A DNA stretch of 64,000 nucleotides. Origin: Tritrichomonas musculus (taxonomy: Eukaryota; Parabasalia; Tritrichomonadida; Tritrichomonadidae). The notes beneath the pieces were generated by a model. That model was not told the origin of the DNA and did not search any database. It was given only the letters and a program-made list of their open reading frames with translations. Each line of letters starts with the position of its first letter. Position 1 is the stretch's first letter. Of the stretch, positions 11,470 through 20,055 are shown in pieces. The translations under genes were made by a program, and so were the position numbers. The DNA lies in NCBI GenBank assembly GCA_039105265.1, contig JAPFFF010000001.1, forward strand, positions 1,054,001 to 1,118,000. The letters run 5' to 3'.

Positions 11470-13302
11470 ATGTCTGTTCAAGAAATGCTTGATCTTTTAT
11501 CAGATAGATTGACAGAAGACGAATATGCTTATATTACGCAAATGAAAATTGTTAATCCCAAAATTTCATTTCGTGATTTAACACCCTCTCTTCACAAAAA
11601 ATTTAATGACCACCTTTTCAAATATTCTGCCCCAGAGTTATCAGTCCTGTACTATTCCTACATGGAAAATTATTATAAGCCTCTTACGGAAGTTTGCCAG
11701 TATCTATCCTCTGAAGATGGAAAGCAAACCATTGCAAATCTAGCGACTAACCCAGAAGCATTTCTTCATCATAATTGCTATCCTTTCTTTGAAAGCCGCA
11801 AAGGGAAAACCTGGTCAAACACAGAGGTCGAACTAATGAAGTACATTGCGGAGAGAGCTCAAGATTCTTCTTTTTTGAAGTATCTCCCTTTATGTATACC
11901 TGGTCGTACAGGAATGCAATGCTATGCCAAATATGCCGAGTTAGTGCTTGCTCAGGAAATAACTAATGACGTAAGGAAAATCAAGAAAAAGGAGCGTACA
12001 ATGCCACCACTTCGCAAATATTTTATTAAAGAACATGAGGAACTGCTGGCTAGTGAAATCTTGACAATGTTCAATGAACATAAGTTTATATCTAAGGAAA
12101 TAGTTAGGCAAAGAGCCAAGAAAATGTACATGCTTCCCTGGGTACTTGCCGAAAGAGCTGCTTTTCAATTTTTTATCATGTCTGATACTCCTATATATAA
12201 TGATAATGGTTCGTACACGAATGAATTCATTCGTGAGTCTCAAATTCTTTTAAGTCAGATTGTTCCAGATGAAAGAAGAAAGCCACTAATTGAGATGCAA
12301 GTCAAAATCATTGAAGAATATCGACTGCCAGATCCAATATTTTCAGATACGTGGGTTAGAACTTTCATGAAGAGAAATCATTTCTCCTTTAGGCTTGCTC
12401 ATTATTCTCGGCGCGGAGCAATAAAGAAGACTTACATTGATGAGTTCATTCAGAAAGTAGCAGATGCGGTCCTTAAATATACAAGAAAATCGGTGTATAA
12501 CATGGACGAGACATCGGTACGCATCAATAACGGCACACTGCGAACTATTGCACCGGTAGGATTGGAAAAAGTTATATTTGAAGGAAGCAGGAGCGAAAAA
12601 GAGTGTTTCACGGCTATTGCAACAATAACATACAATGAAAAGCTCCCTCTAATCCTACTGGCTAAAGGAAAAACAGATGCCTGTTGTTCAAAATTTAGAG
12701 CAGCAAAACGAGCTGAAGCATGGCCGTCTAAAAACGGATGGGTTGATGAACAAATCATGATCCAGTACTTAAACTGGCTGCATGCTGAATGTGCTGGTAG
12801 GAAACCATGTGCCCTTGTTCTTGATTGCTACAAAGCCCACCGAACAGATGCTGTTAAAGAAGAAGCAAAAGCTCTAGGAATTGAATTGATCTATGTTCCA
12901 GCATGCGGCACAAGCATTTATCAACCATTGGATAGGCGAATATTTGGGATTCTCAAAGCACACTTAAGATCATTGGCAGGTTCCCGAATATTCTATGGCA
13001 CACAAAGATACGAGACAATCACAAACCATCTACTCATTGCTTGGGCAAGAATATCAGCAAATGCACGTAGAGCAGGATGGAACATTCCAGGATTAACTGA
13101 AGAGCTTGTGAACCGAGGTTATGATTTTAAACAAGATGATAATGGCACAAATGAACCCAATTATGAAGCTGATGATATCGAAGAAGAAGACGACATTGAC
13201 GAGGAAGAAAAAGATGCACTTAACGAAAATCTTGAAGAAGAAGACTTTAATGAAGAAGAGGATTTTGATGAAAATGAAATTTATGAAGATCAATACTATT
13301 AA
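11470..13302 (+). CDS. Pogo-like (DDE_1) transposase, 610 aa
   Basis: This is an intact DNA transposase. Residues about 112-158 resemble a SANT/Myb repeat (KTWSNTEVELMKYI to GMQCYAKYAEL). Residues about 288-315 match the Tc5/CENP-B type helix-turn-helix (SDTWVRTFMKRNHFSFR). The catalytic region has the three expected acids: D346 (YNMDETSV), D452 (ALVLDCYKAH) and D488 (TSIYQPLDRR), the last two 35 residues apart, which gives a DDD triad of the pogo/Tigger group. The C-terminal 60 residues are a strongly acidic tail. The start is the first ATG of the frame, and the stop is TAAA. It is flanked by inverted relatives of the 255-bp unit. Such enzymes cut and paste DNA at TA sites. I infer that this one mobilises the surrounding element. 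Confidence 0.9.
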   Translation: MSVQEMLDLLSDRLTEDEYAYITQMKIVNPKISFRDLTPSLHKKFNDHLFKYSAPELSVLYYSYMENYYKPLTEVCQYLSSEDGKQTIANLATNPEAFLHHNCYPFFESRKGKTWSNTEVELMKYIAERAQDSSFLKYLPLCIPGRTGMQCYAKYAELVLAQEITNDVRKIKKKERTMPPLRKYFIKEHEELLASEILTMFNEHKFISKEIVRQRAKKMYMLPWVLAERAAFQFFIMSDTPIYNDNGSYTNEFIRESQILLSQIVPDERRKPLIEMQVKIIEEYRLPDPIFSDTWVRTFMKRNHFSFRLAHYSRRGAIKKTYIDEFIQKVADAVLKYTRKSVYNMDETSVRINNGTLRTIAPVGLEKVIFEGSRSEKECFTAIATITYNEKLPLILLAKGKTDACCSKFRAAKRAEAWPSKNGWVDEQIMIQYLNWLHAECAGRKPCALVLDCYKAHRTDAVKEEAKALGIELIYVPACGTSIYQPLDRRIFGILKAHLRSLAGSRIFYGTQRYETITNHLLIAWARISANARRAGWNIPGLTEELVNRGYDFKQDDNGTNEPNYEADDIEEEDDIDEEEKDALNENLEEEDFNEEEDFDENEIYEDQYY

Positions 13303-13566
13303 AGAAATAAGCTTTATGACACAGAATTAATAAATCTCAGTAAAAACATTTTGATTTTTTTTTTTTTTTTTTTCAATAGTTTACAATTTCCTTTATTTTA
13401 AAATGCAAAGATTATAGAAGAAATCAAACATTAATAATAAAGCGCATCCAAAAATGAGCTTAGAACAGCAAAATATGGAGATAAAGTTTTTTTTTAGATT
13501 TAAAGAGTAAAGAAAAGTTAAAATTTAATATGAATCTTTATTTTTAAGTAAAAAATATTTGTTTTG
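13303..13566. other. AT-rich DNA after the transposase
   Basis: Contains a long T-run (13355-13373) that may serve transcription ending. No gene is seen. Confidence 0.35.
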
Positions 13567-13768
13567 TATGTTATGAGTAATGAGTGATAAAACATTTTTC
13601 TGGCTGAGTTACTTTGTCAATCGCCGGTCGATGCTGATATACAATCAACATCGGCCGGCGAGTCTGCGAACGAGTGAGACTTTGTATAGTGAATCTGTGT
13701 TGTATTGATTATATGTGTGATTTGCGTGGTTCGTTGGTCGAGCGGGGAAGTGCCTGTCGATTGACGTT
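13567..13768 (+). repeat. Diverged, inverted copy of the 255-bp unit
   Basis: The copy starts at TATGTTATGAG, the same point where the left array is cut off, and runs in the opposite orientation, so the transposase is bracketed by inverted copies. The palindrome (13622-13660) is kept with one arm base changed to a G-T pair, and TTGGTCGAGCGGGGAA is kept at about 13734. Confidence 0.85.
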
Positions 13769-16700
13769 CATCTGATTATTTAAAATCAAAATAGAACTGT
13801 TTATATAACATAATTTCAAGATATTCTTCTGTGTTCCCGTCTGTATTCGTTTCCGTGTTCATGTATTCCGTTCCGTACGTTTGTCTTTCGAATCCTGCAT
13901 CTTCAAATATAAGTAAAGTATAACCATCTGTAAAATAAATTCTTTAAGGTCTTCCGTGTTCCCGTCTGTATTCGTTTCCGTGTTCATGTATTCCGTTCCG
14001 TACGTTTGTCTTTCGAATCCTGCATCTTCAAATATAAGTAAAGTATAACCATCTGTAAAATAAATTCTTTAAGGTCTTCCGTGTTCCCGTCTGTATTCGT
14101 TTCCGTGTTCATGTATTCCTTTCTTTAATTCTGATTACTGAATAATATTTAAAATCAAAATAGAACTGTTTATATAACATAATTTCGAGATATTCTTCTG
14201 TGTTCGTTTCTGTATTCGTTTCCGTGTTCATGTATTCCGTTCCGTACGTTTGTCTTTCGAATCCTGCATCTTCAAATATAAGTAAAGTATAACCATCTGT
14301 AAAATAAATTCTTTAAGGTCTTCCGTGTTCCCGTCTGTATTCGTTTCCGTGCTCATGTATTCCGTTCTGTACGTTTGTCTTTCGAATCCTGCATCTTCAA
14401 ATATAAGTAAAGTATAACCATCTGTAAAATAAATTCTTTAAGGTCTTCCGTGTTCCCGTCTGTATTCGTTTCCGTGATCATGTATTCCGTTCTGTACGTT
14501 TGTCTTTCGAATCCTGCATCTTCAAATATAAGTAAAGTATAACCATCTGTAAAATAAATTCTTTAAGGTCTTCCGTGTTCCCGTCTGTATTCGTTTCCGT
14601 GTTCATGTATTCCGTTCCGTACGTTTGTCTTTCGAATCCTGCATCTTCAAATATAAGTAAAGTATAACCATCTGTAAAATAAATTCTTTAAGGTCTTCCG
14701 TGTTCCCGTCTGTATTCGTTTCCGTGTTCATGTATTCCTTTCTTTAATTCTGATTACGAATAATATTTCAAATATCAGTAAAGTATAACTGTTTATATAA
14801 CATAATTTCGAGATATTCTTCTGTGTTCCCGTCTGTATTCGTTTCCGTGTTCATGTATTCCGTTCCGTACGTTTGTCTTTCGAATCCTGCATCTTCAAAT
14901 ATAAGTAAAGTATAACCATCTGTAAAATAAATTCTTTAAGGTATTCTTCCGTGTGTTCCCGTCTGTATTCGTTTCCGTGTTCATGTATTCCGTTCTGTAC
15001 GTTTGTCTTTCGAATCCTGCATCTTCAAATATAAGTAAAGTATAACCATCTGTAAAATAAATTCTTTAAGGTCTTCCGTGTTCCCGTCTGTATTCGTTTC
15101 CGTGTTCATGTATTCCTTTCTTTAATTCTGATTACTGAATAATATTTAAAATCAAAATAGAACTGTTTATATAACATAATTTCGAGATATTCTTCTGTGT
15201 TCGTTTCTGTATTCGTTTCCGTGTTCATGTATTCCGTTCCGTACGTTTGTCTTTCGAATCCTGCATCTTCAAATATAAGTAAAGTATAACCATCTGTAAA
15301 ATAAATTCTTTAAGGTCTTCCGTGTTCCCGTCTGTATTCGTTTCCGTGCTCATGTATTCCGTTCCGTACGTTTGTCTTTCGAATCCTGCATCTTCAAATA
15401 TAAGTAAAGTATAACCATCTGTAAAATAAATTCTTTAAGGTCTTCCGTGTTCCCGTCTGTATTCGTTTCCGTGCTCATGTATTCCTTTCTTTACGTTCGA
15501 ATTCTGATTACTGAATCCTGCATCTTCAAATATAAGTAAAGTATAACCATCTGTATAACATAATTTCTTTATATTCTTCTGTGTTCCCGTTTCTGTATTC
15601 GTTTCCGTGTTCATGTATTCCGTTCCGTACGTTTGTCTTTCGAATCCTGCATCTTCAAATATAAGTAAAGTATAACCATCTGTAAAATAAATTCTTTAAG
15701 GTCTTCCGTGTTCCCGTCTGTATTCGTTTCCGTGCTCATGTATTCCTTTCTTTAATTCTGATTACTGAATAATATTTAAAATCAAAATAGAACTGTTTAT
15801 ATAACATAATTTCGAGATATTCTTCTGTGTTCGTTTCTGTATTCGTTTCCGTGCTCATGTATTCCGTTCCGTACGTTTGTCTTTCGAATCCTGCATCTTC
15901 AAATATAAGTAAAGTATAACCATCTGTAAAATAAATTCTTTAAGGTCTTCCGTGTTCCCGTCTGTATTCGTTTCCGTGTTCATGTATTCCTTTCTTTAAT
16001 TCTGATTACTGAATAATATTTAAAATCAAAATAGAACTGTTTATATAACATAATTTCGAGATATTCTTCTGTGTTCGTTTCTGTATTCGTTTCCGTGTTC
16101 ATGTATTCCGTTCTGTACGTTTGTCTTTCGAATCCTGCATCTTCAAATATAAGTAAAGTATAACCATCTGTAAAATAAATTCTTTAAGGTCTTCCGTGTT
16201 CCCGTCTGTATTCGTTTCCGTGCTCATGTATTCCGTTCTGTACGTTTGTCTTTCGAATCCTGCATCTTCAAATATAAGTAAAGTATAACCATCTGTAAAA
16301 TAAATTCTTTAAGGTCTTCCGTGTTCCCGTCTGTATTCGTTTCCGTGCTCATGTATTCCGTTCCGTACGTTTGTCTTTCGAATCCTGCATCTTCAAATAT
16401 AAGTAAAGTATAACCATCTGTAAAATAAATTCTTTAAGGTCTTCCGTGTTCCCGTCTGTATTCGTTTCCGTGTTCATGTATTCCTTTCTTTAATTCTGAT
16501 TACTGAATAATATTTAAAATCAAAATAGAACTGTTTATATAACATAATTTCGAGATATTCTTCTGTGTTCGTTTCTGTATTCGTTTCCGTGCTCATGTAT
16601 TCCGTTCCGTACGTTTGTCTTTCGAATCCTGCATCTTCAAATATAAGTAAAGTATAACCATCTGTAAAATAAATTCTTTAAGGTCTTCCGTGTTCCCGTC

Positions 16701-16985
16701 TGTATTCGTTTCCGTGTTCATGTATTCCGTTCTGTACGTTTGTCTTTCGAATCCTGCATCTTCAAATATAAGTAAAGTATAACCATCTGTAAAATAAATT
16801 CTTTAAGGTCTTCCGTGTTCCCGTCTGTATTCGTTTCCGTGTTTATATAACATAATTTCATGTATTCCGTTCCGTTCCGTACGTTTGTCTTTCGAATCCT
16901 GCATCTTCAAATATAAGTAAAGTATAACCATCTGTAAAATAAATTCTTTAAGGTCTTCCGTGTTCCCGTCTGTATTCGTTTCCAT
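13769..16985 (+). repeat. 126-bp tandem repeat field with longer-period variants
   Basis: The basic unit contains GTATTCCGTTCCGTACG, ATCTTCAAATATAAGTAAAG, CCATCTGTAAAATAAATTC and TTCCGTGTTCCCGTCTG, and repeats every 126 bp. At intervals it is interrupted by a variant carrying AATCAAAATAGAACTG and TTTATATAACATAATTTCG, giving a higher-order pattern. A short minus-strand frame near 16803-16985 is a by-product. No gene is seen. Confidence 0.9.
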
Positions 16986-17180
16986 GCTTGCAAAAAATCT
17001 TCTTCAAATACATATCTTAAATTAAAAAAAAAAGAAAAGAAAAATATATAAAATATAGTATCAAAACTAGTAAAATAAAAAATATATTACAAAAAATAAA
17101 TAAAAAGTCTTAAAAAAAAAAAAAAAAAATACAAAAAGATAAGATAAGATAAAAATGAAAAAAAAAAAAAAGTATACATG
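16986..17180 (+). repeat. AT-rich block, first of two direct copies
   Basis: Begins GCTTGCAAA and ends with GATAAGATAAGATAAAAATG followed by A-runs. A similar block lies at 17718-17905, so the right side of the element is built from repeated modules: 126-bp unit, AT block, 255-bp relative. Confidence 0.7.
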
Positions 17181-17503
17181 TATTGCTTGTTCATGCGAAA
17201 GTGTGCTGTATTGCTTGTACGTGCGATTTGCTTGCTTCTTTGGTCGAAGTTCATCTGATAAAAATTTTTTGTTTCTGTTCTTCTGTTGCGTCTGATATTG
17301 TTTGCATGTTATGCTTAATGAGTGTTAAAACATTTTTCTGCCTGAGTTACTTTGCCACTCGCCGGCCGATGTTGATTGTATATCAGCATCGGCCGGCGTG
17401 TCTGCTAATGTGTGAGACTTTGTATAGCGAATATGTGTTGCATTGATTGTGCGTGTGATTTGCGTTGTTGGTTGGTCGAGCGGGGAAGTGCCTGCCGATC
17501 GAC
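17181..17503 (+). repeat. Near-intact 255-bp unit, inverted to the main array
   Basis: It contains one complete unit plus part of another, reading on the plus strand. The palindrome at 17360-17398 is the exact reverse complement of the common array form. TTGGTCGAGCGGGGAA is at about 17473. An 87-codon frame here is the same by-product as in the array units. Confidence 0.9.
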
Positions 17504-17717
17504 GTTCATCTGATTATTTAAAATCAAAATAGAACTGTTTATATAACATAATTTCGAGATATTCTTCTGTGTTCGTTTCTGTATTCGTTTCCGTGTTCAT
17601 GTATTCCGTTCTGTACGTTTGTCTTTCGAATCCTGCATCTTCAAATATAAGTAAAGTATAACCATCTGTAAAATAAATTCTTTAAGGTCTTCCGTGTTCG
17701 CTTCTGTATTCATTAAC
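17504..17717 (+). repeat. Outlying 126-bp repeat copies
   Basis: Begins GACGTTCATCTGATTATTT as at 13762 and carries about one and a half copies of the 126-bp family before the second AT block. Confidence 0.8.
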
Positions 17718-17905
17718 GTGCTTGCAAATAAATTTCTTCAAATAAATATCTTAAATTTAAAAAAAAAAAAAAAGGAAAAAGAAAAACATAAATAATATAT
17801 TATTAAAACTAATAAAATAAAAGATACGTTCCAAAAAAGAAATAAATAGTCTTAAAAAAGAATACAAAGAGATAAGATAAGATAAAAATGAAAAAAGTAT
17901 AAATG
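17718..17905 (+). repeat. AT-rich block, second direct copy
   Basis: Matches 16986-17180 from GCTTGCAAA to GATAAGATAAGATAAAAATG with scattered differences and a shorter A-run. Confidence 0.7.
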
Positions 17906-17989
17906 TTAAATAATTTGAGTGCTAATGTTATGAATTGAATGAGAATAATTTGATTAACAATATTAAGGTAGAATTTTGATAATTAGTAT

Positions 17990-18280
17990 TGATATAAAGT
18001 TGATGAATAGGTTGCAAAGCGAAATGTTCTATAGAAAATATGTGTTACGTTAATTGTACATGCGAATGATATGCCTCGTTGGTCAAGCGGGGAAAAGTTT
18101 GAAAATTAAAATTCAATTGAGTAAAAAAATTCGTTTGTGCTTAAACTAATGCTTTTATTTTTGTTTGTTTGAGATGTATGATGAGCGATTTAGTACTTTT
18201 GCTGGTGGAGTGACTTTCCTCTCACCAGATGATGTTGAATAATTCAGCATTTCCTGGTGAGGCAGCTGTAAAACGAAAAG
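17990..18280 (+). repeat. Ancient relative of the 255-bp unit
   Basis: Most of the sequence has drifted, but the order of parts is kept: TTGGTCAAGCGGGGAA near 18090, then a T-rich part, a GAGTGACTTTCC phrase equivalent to GAGTTACTTTGCC, then a palindrome. It is the outermost copy on the right side of the element. Confidence 0.7.
18221..18261. repeat. Palindrome with paired base changes
   Basis: Arms CTCACCAG and CTGGTGAG correspond to CTCGCCGG and CCGGCGAG of the main array. Both changed positions are compensated on the other arm, so pairing is kept although the sequence has moved. Confidence 0.75.
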
Positions 18281-18621
18281 TGGATAAAAAAATAAGTAAT
18301 AGTAAAGTTATTGCTATTAAAGGTAGATCAGCGATCTTTTTCCCAAATGTAATAATAGTCACAATAAAGATATGAAAAAAGAGCACTTTTTTAAATTGAC
18401 TACATTTAGAAAAAGTTGGTATGCCAGTGTACGTTTATTTTTTACTAATCCCCGCAATTCTAAAAAAGGAAAATTTGACAGGGTATTATTTTATTTTCAT
18501 TATATATTATTTTATAAATATATATAATATATATTTTGGAAATTACTCTTCATAATTCAAAGTAACTCTATTTTTTATATTACTCATCGAACAAATTAGG
18601 TATATATAATTTTATAAAACA

Positions 18622-18734
18622 ATTTCCTATTTTCGTTGCATTTTCTGAAAGTTCATCATAATTTTATAACATAATATTTTTTAGCGGGTAACAATTTCCT
18701 ATTTCCGTTGCATTTTCTGAAAGTTCATCATAAC
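18622..18734. repeat. 44-bp direct duplication
   Basis: ACAATTTCCTATTT(T/C)CGTTG plus the following CATTTTCTGAAAGTTCATC occurs twice, about 69 bp apart, with a single difference. Confidence 0.8.
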
Positions 18735-18786
18735 AAAAAAATACAAAAAATATGGAGGCACTGATTTTTTTTTTTTTTTTTCTATA

Positions 18787-18899
18787 CTAAAGTGCGTCCA
18801 CAATTAGGAAAGTATTTTTTGAATAAGCTCATAGAAATATTGAATGAGTTTTCACAATTTTAACTTTCCTAATAGTGGACACACTTTAGTTTTTGGCAA
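18787..18899. mobile_element. 113-bp MITE-like inverted repeat
   Basis: The ends CTAAAGTG(C/T)GTCCAC and a following TAGGAAAGT are inverted at the right side, leaving only a 50-bp middle. The left flank is TA; the right flank is TT, so a target duplication is not certain. Confidence 0.55.
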
Positions 18900-19370
18900 G
18901 TAACTTTTTTCTGAAGGCACTGACTTTTTTCTATACTATTTCTTACTATTTTAATGTTTTCTTTATTTTGAATAATTTATTCCAATGCTTTTATTAATGC
19001 TATTTATATAATTAAAATAAATATAGATTGTTCGTCCATCCAATAATTAAAACATCATCAACATACAATCCTAATTGAACTTTTTTCTCTTTGAACAAAG
19101 AAAAAATAAATTCTTTTTTAAATCCATCAATGTTACTGTTTTTGCTTGATAACTGATCTTGCATCATTGTTATTATATCTATAGTTGATGCATCTGTTCG
19201 TTAAATGCAGCATTTTCATTACATAATATTCAGGCTTGATTGCATAGAGATCATCATGATTTATGTATTTATATTCTCAAAATTTTATATTTTTAAGAGA
19301 TTTAACATATTATTATCAACTCAGTTTTCAGTTTTTGAGCAATAATGATAGTAATTTGATTTAGTACTAG

Positions 19371-19790
19371 AGGAACTGTAACTTTTACTTTGTTAAAAGA
19401 GATAAATTAAATGAATTTGTTGTTTTCGATTTGGTTAAGTGTGACTACTTGAAAACTTTTGTTAATTTGGTTCTGAAAGAAAGAAAAATTGATATCAATC
19501 AAATGAAGAAAATACAAAATGAAGGAACTAAAGAAGAAAGATCAGAAATTGAAACCACTGTAAACCTTGTTTTATATTTACACCTCCTATTCAAAATAAA
19601 CTATATTTTCTTCATTATTAAATAGGTTTCAAAAAGAATATTTGCATAATGTAATTATATATAATTTTAAAATAAATTTAAATAGGTGGTTATCAATATA
19701 ATGCAATTTTAATTTAAATGGAAGGTGCGAGTAAAAAAACAAGGTTTATTACATTTTGCAATTTAAAATGAAAAATGTTCAAAAATTTTG
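19371..19790 (+). pseudogene. Ankyrin gene fragment, copy of the downstream gene
   Basis: About 190 bp near 19375-19560 closely match 20984-21168 of the ankyrin gene just downstream (shared LVLKE, MKKIQNEGTKEE). A second short block near 19725-19790 matches the gene's start (GAAGGTGCG) and the TTACATTTTGCAATT repeat start. The coding frame does not continue between the pieces. It is a partial duplicate of a host gene, now broken. Confidence 0.75.
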
Positions 19791-20050
19791 CTGTCAAAAT
19801 AAAAAGTTTAAGGTACAACAACGATACTGTTAGTTTTTAAAAATATGCTTAAGTTAAAAATATATGGTATTTTATATTTTCTTTTTATCATTAGGGAAAA
19901 AATACATTTTAAATAATAATTGTTCAAGATAATTATAATCATTTTTATATTAGCACTTTTTGAATGACTATTTAAAAAGTGAATTGTTATATCAAAATTT
20001 TTTATTAAATTTTTATAAAAATTTTTATAATTGGTTATATTTCTATTGAG

Positions 20051-20055
20051 TCATT
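20051..20055 (+). promoter_or_regulatory. Possible TCA-type initiator of the ankyrin gene
   Basis: TCATT lies directly before the ATG. Trichomonad initiators are TCA followed by a pyrimidine, with very short leaders. Short motif, so weak evidence. Confidence 0.3.

Larger units (their letters stand above)
4631..18483. mobile_element. Candidate 13.85-kb pogo-type DNA transposon with satellite-filled ends
   Basis: A 36-bp sequence starting CCCTGTCAAATTTTCC at 4631-4666 recurs as a perfect inverted copy at 18448-18483. Both outer ends abut TA (4629-4630 and 18484-18485). Inside lie an intact pogo-like transposase and, on either side of it, 255-bp palindrome units in opposite orientations. TA duplication is what a pogo/Tc1-mariner transposase makes, so one large element is the simplest reading. 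The alternative is that the two 36-bp repeats are ends of separate small elements that happen to face each other. Its repeats and transposase are clearly more GC-rich than the surroundings. Confidence 0.55.
18484..19370. other. AT-rich DNA with small repeats
   Basis: Holds a 44-bp direct duplication and one small inverted-repeat element (listed separately). The remainder up to the ankyrin gene fragment shows no gene. Confidence 0.4.
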
